From Burkholderiaceae bacterium (GTDB taxonomy: Bacteria > Pseudomonadota > Gammaproteobacteria > Burkholderiales > Burkholderiaceae_C): a stretch of 64,000 nt of DNA. Location: the NCBI GenBank assembly GCA_019745555.1, contig JAIESX010000002.1, forward strand, positions 1-64,000, written 5' to 3'. Of the stretch, positions 16,748-24,702 are shown one piece after another. Below the pieces are notes generated by a model. It saw only the letters and a list, made by a program, of their open reading frames with translations. It had not been told where the DNA came from and searched no databases. Numbering within the stretch: position 1 is the first letter of the stretch; every line of letters begins with the position of its first letter. Position numbers and translations under genes: made by a program.

Positions 16748-18394
16748 TCAGCGCTTGAAGATCTGCCCCAGCATCTCCCGCAGCAGCCCGCGCTTGATGG
16801 CTTTGTTCGTCAGGCCCGGGGCCTGCCACCACCAGCCGTCACGCTGCATCTGCAGGCCGGCCTGCACACAACGCTCCAGCATGTCCTCGAAATCGCGTTC
16901 AGTGAAATTCAGGCTGAAGATGAAGCGGCCCGTGCCCACCCAGCTCAGGGCCAGGCCATGATCGCGCAGGTAGTACTGCAGCATCCAGTTGTAGCGCGAG
17001 GGGCGGGTGTAGCCCAGGGTCCAGACGCTGCTCATATTGGCCGCCTGCAGCGGCAGGCCCTCGGCCAGCATGCGCGCATTGAAGCGCTCGCGCCGTGCGT
17101 CCCAGGTGGCGTCCAGGTCGCGGTAGATCGCCTGCACCTCGGGCGTGTCCAGCCGGCGCAGGAACTCGTTCATCGCGCCCATCACATAAGGGTGGGCGTT
17201 GAAGGTGCCGCGTGCGAAGCAGATGTCGGCTGGCCTGTCCTCGCGGAAGCGCTGCATCAGTTCATTCTTGCCACAGACCACGCCCACGGGCAGGCCGCCG
17301 CCCAGGGTCTTGCCGTAGGTCACCAGATCGGCCTGCACGCCAAAGTACTCCTGCGCGCCCCTGGCCGCCAGGCGGAAGCCCAGAAACACCTCGTCGAAGA
17401 TCAGCACGATGCCGCGCTCGGTACAGACCTCGCGCAGCTGCTGCAGCCAGCGCGTGTAGGCCGCGCGTTCGTAGCCTGCGCTGCGGCTGCTGTCGAGCAG
17501 GGTGGAGTCCCCTGGCGCGTTCTTGTTGGGATGCAGGGCTTGCAGCGGGTTGATGAGCACACAGGCGATGTCCTTGCGCGTGCGCAGCACCTTCAGCGAT
17601 GCCTCGTGCATGTCGCGCAGGGTGTAGGTCTCGCGCGGGGGCAGGGGGTTGCCCGGGCCGGGCTGCACGTCTTCCCACCAGCCATGGTAGGCGCCGCAGA
17701 AGCGCACCAGGTGGCGCTTGCCCGTGTGGTAACGCGCCAGGCGCACGGCCTGCATCACGGCCTCGGTGCCGCTCATGTGGAAGGACACGGCGTCCAGGCC
17801 GCTGATCTGCTGCAAACGGCGCACGTTGTCGGCCACGCAGGGGTGGTAGGCGCCGAGCACGGGGCCCAGGTCCTGCGCGATGCGCGCCCCTGCCGCGATG
17901 CAGGATTTGTAGAAGTCCACGCCGAAGACGTTGACGCCGTAGGAGCCGGTGAGGTCGATGTAGCGCTTGCCGTCCAGGTCCGTGACCGTCACGCCCTCGC
18001 TGCTCTGCACAAAGCCGCCTACGGCCAGGTGCTGGCGCAGGTAAGGGCTGAACTGGTAGGGCACGCGGTAGGCGCCGGTGAAACGCAGGTCCGGGATGCC
18101 TTCACGCATCTCCTTGGTCAGCGCGATCGACTGGGGCGACGCGGCCTGCAGCCTGCCAGCCAGCGCAAAAAAGCCCGCGCGGCGCTGCTGCACCACGACC
18201 TCGGGCGCGCCGTCGCAGGCGAAGAAGGTGGCCTCGTCGTAGGCATAACCCGGGATCCAGCGCGCCAGGCGCTTGGCCATGCGCGAGTGCCCGGCCAGCG
18301 AGGGGTGTTTGGCCCGCGAGAGTTCGAGCCGGCGTTTGAGCCAGGGCAGGGTGGCACCGGCGGCGCCGGCAATCCAGGCAAGTTCGTAGGTCAT
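16748..18394 (-). CDS. PLP-dependent class-III aminotransferase / aminomutase, long form
   Basis: Fold-type I PLP enzyme related to glutamate-1-semialdehyde aminomutase. Visible are HMSGTEAVMQAVRLAR (phosphate-binding region), the aspartate of LIFDEVFLGFR and the Schiff-base lysine K362 in TYGKTLGGGLPVGV, followed by RGTFNAHP. At 548 residues it exceeds the usual ~430. An extra ~100-residue N-terminal part opens with a hydrophobic segment (AWIAGAAGATLPWL) that may anchor it to the membrane. It is not hemL, which lacks such an extension. It lies head-to-head with psd, suggesting amino-lipid or head-group chemistry, but the substrate is unknown. Confidence 0.8.
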   Translation of the reverse strand: MTYELAWIAGAAGATLPWLKRRLELSRAKHPSLAGHSRMAKRLARWIPGYAYDEATFFACDGAPEVVVQQRRAGFFALAGRLQAASPQSIALTKEMREGIPDLRFTGAYRVPYQFSPYLRQHLAVGGFVQSSEGVTVTDLDGKRYIDLTGSYGVNVFGVDFYKSCIAAGARIAQDLGPVLGAYHPCVADNVRRLQQISGLDAVSFHMSGTEAVMQAVRLARYHTGKRHLVRFCGAYHGWWEDVQPGPGNPLPPRETYTLRDMHEASLKVLRTRKDIACVLINPLQALHPNKNAPGDSTLLDSSRSAGYERAAYTRWLQQLREVCTERGIVLIFDEVFLGFRLAARGAQEYFGVQADLVTYGKTLGGGLPVGVVCGKNELMQRFREDRPADICFARGTFNAHPYVMGAMNEFLRRLDTPEVQAIYRDLDATWDARRERFNARMLAEGLPLQAANMSSVWTLGYTRPSRYNWMLQYYLRDHGLALSWVGTGRFIFSLNFTERDFEDMLERCVQAGLQMQRDGWWWQAPGLTNKAIKRGLLREMLGQIFKR

Positions 18395-18402
18395 GGTCGT
18401 GT

Positions 18403-18420
18403 GTGAAATGACGATGACTC
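18403..18420 (-). promoter_or_regulatory. Weak Pho-like box before the aminotransferase
   Basis: On the minus strand GAGTCATCGTCATTTCAC gives heptamers GAGTCAT and ATTTCAC at 11-bp spacing, each five of seven to consensus. A CTGTCAA half-site lies about 25 bp further upstream. Suggestive only. Confidence 0.3.
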
Positions 18421-18458
18421 TTTGTATTCAGATGATTTGACAGCCTTGTGAAAACAAT

Positions 18459-19322
18459 ATGACCAACAGAAGATTCCTCGACCGAATGCTCCAGCAGGAA
18501 GCCCTGAACTTCGTGCTCACCAACCGCCTGCCGCGCGTGGCGCTCACGCGTTTCATGGGCCGCTTCAGTAAGGTGCGCCAGCCACTGGTACGAGATGTGT
18601 CCATTGCACTCTTCAAGTTCTTCGGCGGGCTGGATCTGAGTGAGGCGAAGAAGCAGACATTCGACAGCCTGCACGACTGCTTCGTGCGCGAGCTCAAAGA
18701 CGGCGCGCGGCCTTTCGACGCCGAACCGCAAGTCATCTGCAGCCCCAGCGACGGCATCGTTGGCGGCCACGGCCGCATCGAAGGCGACGAGCTGCTGCAG
18801 ATCAAGGGCATGCCCTACAGCCTCACCCAGCTGCTGGGCAGTGCGGAGCTGGCGGCGCAGCACGAGGGTGGCACTTATGTGACCCTGCGCCTGCGCGCCA
18901 GCATGTACCACCGCTTCCACGCGCCCACCGACTGCACGGTGCGCCGTGTCACGCACATCCAGGGCGATATGTGGAACGTCAATCCCATCGCGCTCAAGCG
19001 CGTGCCCAGCCTCTATTGCCGCAATGACCGCGCCGTGATCGAGGCGGTTCTGCCCTCAGGCCAGGCGCTGACTCTGGTGCCCGTGGGCGCCATCCTCGTG
19101 GCCAGCGTGCGCCTGCACTTCCTGGGCCTGAACCTGCACCACGACTACCGGGGCGAGCAGGTGATCGCCTGTGATGCGCCGCTCAAGCGCGGGCAGGAGA
19201 TGGGCTGGTTCGAACACGGCTCGACCATCGTTGTGTTGGCGCCGAAGGGCGTGGAGATCGTGGAAGGGCTGACGACCGGCGCGGAGGTGAGGGCGGGGCA
19301 GGCTTTGCTGCGGCGGGTTTGA
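18459..19322 (+). CDS. psd: Phosphatidylserine decarboxylase proenzyme
   Basis: Converts phosphatidylserine to phosphatidylethanolamine at the inner membrane. The proenzyme self-cleaves to create a pyruvoyl group; the site is the serine S255 of EHGSTIVVL near the C-terminus. Other family blocks are DGIVGGHGRI, MYHRFHAPTDCTV and PVGAILVASV. 287 residues, normal for the bacterial PSD-B type. It diverges from the aminotransferase. No clear Shine-Dalgarno sequence precedes 18459. Together with LplT it represents the phospholipid side of the lipid cluster. Confidence 0.93.
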   Translation: MTNRRFLDRMLQQEALNFVLTNRLPRVALTRFMGRFSKVRQPLVRDVSIALFKFFGGLDLSEAKKQTFDSLHDCFVRELKDGARPFDAEPQVICSPSDGIVGGHGRIEGDELLQIKGMPYSLTQLLGSAELAAQHEGGTYVTLRLRASMYHRFHAPTDCTVRRVTHIQGDMWNVNPIALKRVPSLYCRNDRAVIEAVLPSGQALTLVPVGAILVASVRLHFLGLNLHHDYRGEQVIACDAPLKRGQEMGWFEHGSTIVVLAPKGVEIVEGLTTGAEVRAGQALLRRV

Positions 19323-19393
19323 ACGACAGCGCAGGCTGGTACGCAGTGGCTGTCGCAGCGTCCGGGTGCCGATACACGGCTGGCTTTGCCGGT

Positions 19394-19422
19394 TTGTTAT
19401 GTGTGTGGCTGTGCGCTATAGT
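19394..19422 (+). promoter_or_regulatory. Sigma-70-like promoter of the low-GC patch
   Basis: TTGTTA (19394-19399), a 17-base spacer, then TATAGT (19417-19422). It is oriented towards the small gene at 19548. A small hairpin CCGCA/TGCGG (19501-19514) lies in the leader. No gene was found in the 225 bp from psd to 19548. Confidence 0.55.
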
Positions 19423-19547
19423 GAGCCGAATTCTTCAATCAAAACAGGCACTTAGCTTGCAGCAAGGGAGGCGACAGGATGAATATCCGTCCATGTTATT
19501 CCGCACTTTTGCGGTCCACATCAAATTAGATTGAGGAGGTGCATCTG

Positions 19548-19889
19548 ATGGCGTTACCGTCCTACAAAGACATCGTCGAATTGCTAAAGAAGGGCGCTAC
19601 TGTCGAAGCACAAGAACAAATCATGGCTCTCCGAGAGGGGGCAATCGCGCTACAGGAAGAGAACTTCGGGCTGCGTGAGAAGGTTAAGAGTCTTGAGGAA
19701 GCTTTACGAACTAAAGGGCAACTCACTTTTGATGGTGCCTCGTACTGGCTAATGGAGGGAAACAGCAAAGAGGGCCCGTTTTGTCAACACTGCTACGACA
19801 TGTCAGGAAAGCTTGTGCGGCTCCAGGACTGGGGGGATTCGTGGATGTGCTTTGCATGCAAGAATTTACCCGACAAGAAGGCGAGATGA
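19548..19889 (+). CDS. Small coiled-coil protein with C-terminal zinc ribbon, accessory type
   Basis: 113 residues. The N-terminal half (residues 4-55) is a charged helix/coiled coil rich in E, K and L. The C-terminal half holds CQHC and CFAC, a four-cysteine zinc-ribbon pattern. GAGGAGG eight bases before ATG 19548 gives a strong ribosome site, so an upstream in-frame GTG at 19539 is not used. Base composition is clearly lower in GC than the flanking genes. Proteins of this shape recur in accessory and mobile regions of proteobacteria; their function is unknown to me. Confidence 0.75.
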   Translation: MALPSYKDIVELLKKGATVEAQEQIMALREGAIALQEENFGLREKVKSLEEALRTKGQLTFDGASYWLMEGNSKEGPFCQHCYDMSGKLVRLQDWGDSWMCFACKNLPDKKAR

Positions 19890-19899
19890 CGGAGACACA

Positions 19900-19957
19900 A
19901 TCTAGCGAATTAATCGAGATGATCACTTACGGATCCCACTCATCTCCAGCATTAGAC
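19900..19957 (+). repeat. attC-like imperfect inverted repeat after the zinc-ribbon gene
   Basis: ATCTAGC (19900-19906) and ATTAGAC (19951-19957) are outer arms resembling degenerate integron core sites. GAGATGA (19916-19922) and TCATCTC (19940-19946) form a perfect inner stem. Spacing on the left is longer than in typical attC sites, so this is a weak call. A 25-codon frame (19886-19963) overlapping it is probably not a gene. Confidence 0.3.
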
Positions 19958-19985
19958 TTTTGACCAAACCACGGTGCTTGAATGC

Positions 19986-20392
19986 ATGGAAACCTCCGAC
20001 TGGCTATCCTTGTTGGCTGCAGTAATCTCACTTTGGGCGCTTTATCTCGGAATTCGTGCCGAGAGACGTTCAAAAAAATCGAAGGTGCGCAGAAGATTGG
20101 ACAACTCCAGCTGACTCTTTTAAATACTCATCTAAAGCTGGAGTTACAGCTTGGACGGTATAGGGAGGCTTTGTCCCGCGCGCATTCGGGGAGTGATGAA
20201 GAAGCCACATGGAAGAGGGTCATTGCCAAAGCGTCGGCGCTGGTCGCCGAACTGGAGTCACAGTCCAATAGTCTGTTCGGTGCGACTGTCATAGACGAAG
20301 TGGGAATGGAGCAGGCGCTTGCCACTGCAAAGTTGGCGGAACGAACCGCCGAGCACATCGAAAGTCTGCTAGTCCAGATTCCGGCGGCCTAA
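19986..20392 (+). CDS. Small membrane-anchored protein split by an A7 slippery sequence (-1 frameshift needed)
   Basis: From ATG 19986 the frame reads METSDWLSLLAAVISLWALY, then LGIRAERRSKK, a clear single membrane helix with a positive inside flank. It runs out of frame at 20112. The -1 frame continues with IEGAQKIGQLQLTLLNTH and a ~100-residue helical domain ending SLLVQIPAA at 20392. The switch can occur at tcA AAA AAA (20072-20078), a canonical A AAA AAA slippery heptamer. Without slippage the downstream half opens with an unnatural peptide from ATG 19982. Programmed frameshifting, a one-base indel and a sequence error are all possible. No family recognised. Confidence 0.5.
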
Positions 20393-20471
20393 CAAATCGT
20401 TGCAACGCCATAACCCATAAAGTGCTCACTTCAGACGCCGGCGGGCGGCCTACTGAACTCGGGCGTCAGCA
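20387..20471 (+). repeat. attC-like (59-base-element-like) site
   Basis: Starts GCCTAAC (20387-20393), an exact RYYYAAC-type core that contains the stop codon of the preceding gene, as in integron cassettes. It continues AAATCGTTGCAA and ends CTGAACTCGGGCGTCAGC (20453-20470), which resembles the right side of attC sites. The right core GTCAGCA departs from GTTRRRY. The inner arms GTTGCAA and TGAAC pair with a bulge. The 85-bp length is within the attC range. No integrase gene is in the window. Confidence 0.4.
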
Positions 20472-20562
20472 TGGCATAGCAGGATGGACGCATAGCAGCA
20501 CAGCTTCCGCTCTCTGTGAACCGCGACCTCGTTTTATTAATAGCATTCCGGAAATCCCCGTC

Positions 20563-20850
20563 ATGACTCACGCCTACGTCGTTGGACAGATCACCGTTAA
20601 AGACCCCCTGAAATGGGTCGCGTACCGGGACCAGGTGCCCGGCACCTTGCAGCCCTGGGGTGCCGAGCTGGTGTTTCGGGGCCGGCAGCGGGCGGCCCTG
20701 GCCGGCGTCAACCCGCATGCAGACATCGTGGTCATACGTTTCCCCAACCTTGCTGCGGCCGACGGGTGGTTCAGGTCCGAGGCCTACCAGGCGCTCATCC
20801 CGCTCAGGGAGCAGGCGGCCGATGTCATGCTGACCTCGTATGAGACCTAG
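20563..20850 (+). CDS. DUF1330 family protein
   Basis: 95 residues. The pattern AYVVGQITVKDPLKWVAYRDQVPGTLQPWGAELVFRGR...FPNLAAADGWFRSEAYQALIPLREQAADV is that of the small ferredoxin-like alpha+beta DUF1330 proteins (dimeric alpha-beta barrel superfamily). Their biochemical role is not established. The chosen ATG is the one before the conserved core; the frame open upstream to 20422 covers the attC-like site and has no family match. GC is back to the genomic norm here. Confidence 0.8.
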   Translation: MTHAYVVGQITVKDPLKWVAYRDQVPGTLQPWGAELVFRGRQRAALAGVNPHADIVVIRFPNLAAADGWFRSEAYQALIPLREQAADVMLTSYET

Positions 20851-20895
20851 GGACGTTCTGGTGACGCAGCGCTGTTGGCTGGGGGGCCAGGCGGC

Positions 20896-21141
20896 ATGAG
20901 GCGGTCTGCGCTGTTCATGATCTGTAGGGGTCTGTCGGCTTTGTGTGGGGTCCTGGGCTGTGTCCTGGCCGTGGTGGCCTGGCAGCGCGCCGGCCTGCCT
21001 TACAACGAACAAGGCCACTACTTCGATGGTCTGGTCAATTACCATCAGCAGAGTGTGCTGGGCTACGCCCTTGCGGCCCTGGCCGCCTTGCTGCTGGCTG
21101 GGGCGCTGGCCTGGGTGGTCTCAGGGACCCGGCGGCGCTGA
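20896..21141 (+). CDS. Small two-helix membrane protein
   Basis: 81 residues with two hydrophobic helices (about 10-30 and 53-74) flanking a polar loop containing LPYNEQGHYFDGLVNYHQQSV. Arginines at both termini suggest cytoplasmic ends. Not recognised beyond this. An in-frame TTG at 20875 is the alternative start, but ATG 20896 leads directly into the basic N-terminus. Confidence 0.6.
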   Translation: MRRSALFMICRGLSALCGVLGCVLAVVAWQRAGLPYNEQGHYFDGLVNYHQQSVLGYALAALAALLLAGALAWVVSGTRRR

Positions 21142-21229
21142 CCGTGTGCCGGCGTTTCCCCGCCCGTGGTGTGCAGCTGAGTCATAGCGACATGCGCCCT
21201 TACCAGATTGCAGCGTTGCCTTATTCATC

Positions 21230-21901
21230 ATGACTTTCTCCATGACTTCTTCTCCTCTGCGCTCTTTCTTGTCCCGCCGTCATCTGCTCGCTGCCCTGGC
21301 TGTCAGCACCTTGCTGGCTGCCTGCGGCAAAAGGGCGCCCCAGGCTCAGGCGCTGCCCGCGGGCAGCACCGTGCTGGCTCTCGGCGATTCCCTGACCTCG
21401 GGCGTGGGCGCCACGCCGGACACGGCCTATCCCACCGTGCTGCAGTCGCTCACGGGCTGGCAGGTGGTCAACGGCGGGGTTTCGGGCGACACCACGGCCC
21501 AGGCGCTGGCGCGCTTGCCGGGGCTGCTGCAGGAGCATCAGCCGCGGCTGGTGATCGTGAGCATCGGCGGCAATGATTTCCTGCGGCAGATGAGCGCTGG
21601 CACGGCCAAGGCCACGATCCGCGAGCTCAGCCGCACGGCGCAGGCCGGTGGGGCGCAGGTGCTGCTGGTGGCGGTGCCCCAGGTGTCGCTGCTGGCGGCG
21701 GGCACGGGCAGCCTCAAGGACCATCCGCTCTATGCCGAACTGGCCGAGGAGCTCAAGCTGCCGCTGCACGCCGAGGGCTGGGCCGATGTGCTGTCACGGC
21801 CCGAGCTGCGGGCCGACACCGTGCATGCCAATGCCCAGGGTTATCGCCAGTTCGCGGAGGGTCTGGTGCAGACGCTCCGCAAAGTCGGCTGGCTTATTTA
21901 A
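21230..21901 (+). CDS. TesA-like SGNH esterase, predicted lipoprotein
   Basis: GDSL/SGNH hydrolase of the TesA/arylesterase type. Block I GDSLTSG (nucleophile serine), block II NGGVSGDTTAQ, block III GGND and block V DTVHANAQGY (catalytic Asp-His) are all present. The N-terminus SRRHLLAALAVSTLLAAC carries a lipobox-like LAAC, and its twin arginines could allow Tat export. 223 residues from ATG 21230; ATG 21242 is an equal alternative since neither has a good ribosome site. Such enzymes cleave thioesters, aryl esters or lysophospholipids. Convergent with ppx. Confidence 0.85.
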   Translation: MTFSMTSSPLRSFLSRRHLLAALAVSTLLAACGKRAPQAQALPAGSTVLALGDSLTSGVGATPDTAYPTVLQSLTGWQVVNGGVSGDTTAQALARLPGLLQEHQPRLVIVSIGGNDFLRQMSAGTAKATIRELSRTAQAGGAQVLLVAVPQVSLLAAGTGSLKDHPLYAELAEELKLPLHAEGWADVLSRPELRADTVHANAQGYRQFAEGLVQTLRKVGWLI

Positions 21902-21912
21902 GCCAAGCCGGC

Positions 21913-23409
21913 TCAGCCCACGCTGCTCACGCGCAGCACCCAGGCCGTCTTCTGCCAGGCCTGTACTTCTTCCTGCAGCAGCCAGGCCGACTGCGGGTAG
22001 CTCGCGCCCCAGGTGGCGGGGTGGCGCAGCTGGACTTCGGTGCCGCCGTCCCACGCCATCTGCAGGCCCTGCAGGTCGGGGTCGCGTCGGGCATGGCAGA
22101 GCACGACGGCCAGGCGCAGGGCCAGCAGCTGCAGGGTGAAGGCCGCGTCGTCGAGCTCGAGATCGAGCTTGCGCAGCTTGCCGCGGTGGCCCAGCACGAG
22201 CTGGCCCAGGCGGTGGAGTTCGTTCATGGTGAAGCCGGCGGCGTCGGCGTTGTCCAGGATGTAGGCGCCGTGCTTGTGGTAGTCGCTGTGCGAGATGGCG
22301 CTGCCGATCTCATGCAGCTGCGCGGCCCAGCCGAGCTTGCGCAGGTGGCGCTCCAGCTCGGGCAGGTTGTGGCCGTGCGCCAGTTGCTGCAGCAGGGTCT
22401 CGGCGACCTGGCTCACGCGCCGGGCCTGGGCCGGGTCCACGCCGAAGTTGCGCGCCAGGCGCTGCACGCTGGTGCTGCGCGGGTCGCTCTGCTCGTGTTC
22501 GCGGTCCAGCAGGTCGAAGAGGGCGCCATGGCGCAGCGCACCCTGCGACACATGCATCTCCTCGATCTCCAGCAGGGAGAAAACCGCACGCAACACGCTG
22601 ACGCCGCCGCCGATCACGGCCCGGCGGTCGTCCTTCATGCCCTCGAGGCGCAGGCGCTCGGCGCTGCCGGCCTTGAGCAGGCGGTCGAGCAGCCAGTCCA
22701 GGCCTTCGCGGGTGATCAGGCCGGCCGGCCAGCCCGCGACCTGCAGCACGTCGCCCACGGCGCCCACGGTGCCCGAGGAGCCGTAGGCCGTGTCCCAGTC
22801 CTGCGGGCGGCAGCTGTTGAGGGCTTCCTCGAGCACGGCCTGGGCCGCGATCTCGGCGGTGTCGAAGGCGGCGGTGCTGAAGATGCCTTCGGGGAAGTAA
22901 CGCATGGACCAGGCCACACTGCCTACGCGGTAGGAATCCATGAAGCGCGGGCGGTAGCCCTGGCCCAGGATGAGTTCGGTGGAGCGTCCGCCGATGTCCA
23001 CCACCAGGCGGCGCTCGTCGCTCTGCGGCAGCAGGTGGGACACGCCCTGGTAGATCAGGCGCGCTTCCTCGCGGCCGGAGATGACCTCGATGGGAAAGCC
23101 CAGGATCTGCTGTGCGCGGCCCAGGAACTCTTCGCGGTTGCGTGCCTCGCGCAGGGTCTGGGTGGCGACGGCGCGCACCTGGAATTTCTTGAAACCGGCC
23201 AGGCGCTCGGCAAAACGGCCCAGGCAGTCCCAGCCGCGCTGCATGGCCTCGCGCGTGAGGTTGCGGTCCTCGTCCAGGCCGTTGCCCTGGCGCACGGTTT
23301 CCTTGAGGTACTCGCGGCGCTTGAGCAGGCCGTGATCGAGCTGGGCGATTTCGAGCCGGAAGCTGTTGGAGCCCAGGTCGATGGCGGCGAGGTCGGTTCC
23401 GTTCTTCAT
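21913..23409 (-). CDS. ppx: Exopolyphosphatase / pppGpp phosphatase family
   Basis: Ppx/GppA phosphatase of the ASKHA fold that releases orthophosphate from polyphosphate. Family motifs are AAIDLGSNSFRLEIAQ, AVATQTLREARNREEF, VISGREEARLIYQGV, VVDIGGRSTELI and YGSSGTVGAV, plus a C-terminal HD-like helical domain with HEIGSAISHSDYHKHGAY. 498 residues, matching full-length Ppx. In related genomes ppx commonly lies beside ppk; here about 11 kb of lipid and accessory genes separate them. No Pho box was seen near its start. Confidence 0.93.
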   Translation of the reverse strand: MKNGTDLAAIDLGSNSFRLEIAQLDHGLLKRREYLKETVRQGNGLDEDRNLTREAMQRGWDCLGRFAERLAGFKKFQVRAVATQTLREARNREEFLGRAQQILGFPIEVISGREEARLIYQGVSHLLPQSDERRLVVDIGGRSTELILGQGYRPRFMDSYRVGSVAWSMRYFPEGIFSTAAFDTAEIAAQAVLEEALNSCRPQDWDTAYGSSGTVGAVGDVLQVAGWPAGLITREGLDWLLDRLLKAGSAERLRLEGMKDDRRAVIGGGVSVLRAVFSLLEIEEMHVSQGALRHGALFDLLDREHEQSDPRSTSVQRLARNFGVDPAQARRVSQVAETLLQQLAHGHNLPELERHLRKLGWAAQLHEIGSAISHSDYHKHGAYILDNADAAGFTMNELHRLGQLVLGHRGKLRKLDLELDDAAFTLQLLALRLAVVLCHARRDPDLQGLQMAWDGGTEVQLRHPATWGASYPQSAWLLQEEVQAWQKTAWVLRVSSVG

Positions 23410-23449
23410 GCGGGGTGTTCGTCAGACTCGCGGCAGCATAGCACCGGGC

Positions 23450-24622
23450 TTATCCAAGAATGCGGCCGTCCGCGGTCAGCATGCTCTGCGTGACGTAGGC
23501 GCTGCTGCGGCGCTGGGCCTGGAAGCTGATGCGAAAGCCCGCCAGGTCCAGCTGGCTGCGCTGGCGGAAGGCCTGCAGCACCTGGGCGCGGGTGGCCGTG
23601 GGTTCCAGGGTCTGCAGCACGTCCTGCGCGTAGCGCGCGGCGATGTAGCCGGCCAGGCTCTGCGGCGTGGGTGGTTCGTCGAACAGGCGTGCCAGTGTCT
23701 CGCGGTAGGCGCGAACGATGGGCAGGCCGGCGGTGACCATGGGCACGACCTGGGTGGCCATGACGGGGGTGTTGCGCGCGGCGCCGAGCTGGTTGAGCGT
23801 CTGCAGGTTCACGTCGGCCAGGCCGATGACGTAGCGCTGGCGGTCCTGCCGGTCCAGGCCCTGGGTGAACTGCGCCAGTTCGGGCGTGCCGCCGACGAAG
23901 AGCAGGATGGGCGGCGTCTGGGGCGTGAGCCTGCGGCCCAGCTCCTGCAGGCTGTTGGCGGGGGCGTAGGTCTGCAGGCGCAGCTGCAGCTGCAGGGTGC
24001 GCACGATGCGCTGGACCTCGTTGTCGTAGAGGCGCTGCTCCTGGGCCGAGGCATAGACCACGCCGAGCTCGGGCACGCCGATGACCGAGAGCGAGCGCAG
24101 GGCGTGGGCGATCTGCTCCTGGCGCGAGGCGAAGATGGGGAAGGTACGCTGCTCGGCGACCGGGGCCAGGTCCTGGTGCAGCCAGGGCGCCACGTGGGCG
24201 ATCTCCAGCGGGTCCAGACGCAGCAGCTCCACCAGCTGGGCGGCGGTGCGGTCCCCCGCGGTGCCGCACAGGGCCAGGCAGCCGGGCAGGGCGCGCACGG
24301 TTTCCACGGCCAGTCTCAGGCTGGCGGTGCTGCCATCCACCTCGATCACGGTGTGCTGCACGGTGCGGCCGCGCCAGCCGCCGCGGGCATTGAATTCCTG
24401 CCAGGCGGCGCGCGAGCCGATGAGGAAGTCGCGCGAGACGTCGAGCTGGTCGGAGGCGCTGTCGACGATCTGCACGATGTCGGCGGGGCGTGTTGCCGTT
24501 GCGTTGCGCAGCGGCTGGGCCTGCGCGGCACCCAGCAGGGGCAGGCTGGCGGCGGCGAGCAGGAGCTGGCGACGGGTGGGGACGGGGTAGGGTGCTTGCG
24601 TCACGGTGGGGGCACGGAACAT
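23450..24622 (-). CDS. Periplasmic binding protein of the branched-chain amino acid (Leu/Ile/Val) receptor type
   Basis: 390 residues. The N-terminus TRRQLLLAAASLPLLGAAQA is an export signal with a twin-arginine-like pair. The mature part follows the type-I periplasmic binding fold: ADIVQIVDSASDQLDVSRDFLIGSRAAWQEFNARGG, GTAGDRTAAQLVELL and VYASAQEQRLYDNEVQRI. The start at ATG 24622 precedes the signal. No permease or ATPase genes are adjacent, so it is an orphan receptor; the ligand is unknown. Confidence 0.8.
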   Translation of the reverse strand: MFRAPTVTQAPYPVPTRRQLLLAAASLPLLGAAQAQPLRNATATRPADIVQIVDSASDQLDVSRDFLIGSRAAWQEFNARGGWRGRTVQHTVIEVDGSTASLRLAVETVRALPGCLALCGTAGDRTAAQLVELLRLDPLEIAHVAPWLHQDLAPVAEQRTFPIFASRQEQIAHALRSLSVIGVPELGVVYASAQEQRLYDNEVQRIVRTLQLQLRLQTYAPANSLQELGRRLTPQTPPILLFVGGTPELAQFTQGLDRQDRQRYVIGLADVNLQTLNQLGAARNTPVMATQVVPMVTAGLPIVRAYRETLARLFDEPPTPQSLAGYIAARYAQDVLQTLEPTATRAQVLQAFRQRSQLDLAGFRISFQAQRRSSAYVTQSMLTADGRILG

Positions 24623-24637
24623 GGAGGTCTCAAAGGC

Positions 24638-24663
24638 GCAGGCCCACCGGGGGGTGGGCCTGC
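24638..24663 (-). terminator. Strong hairpin after the FAS1 gene
   Basis: Perfect 11-bp stem GCAGGCCCACC (24638-24648) / GGTGGGCCTGC (24653-24663) with a GGGG loop. The minus-strand transcript leaves it into CGCCTTTG, only a short T stretch, so termination strength is uncertain. Confidence 0.5.
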
Positions 24664-24702
24664 ACGGAGGGGGCGCGCCGGCCAGGGGGCGGCGCAGCGG
24701 TT

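Noticed and set aside
16694-18406. A 570-codon plus-strand frame opposite the aminotransferase
   Set aside because: Low-complexity His/Gln/Ala/Gly composition; the minus strand has a complete PLP enzyme.
19319-19534. A 71-codon frame before the zinc-ribbon gene
   Set aside because: It overlaps the psd stop and the sigma-70-like promoter, has no ribosome site, and shows no family feature.
19886-19963. A 25-codon frame overlapping the zinc-ribbon stop codon
   Set aside because: Too short and coincides with the inverted repeat; likely chance.
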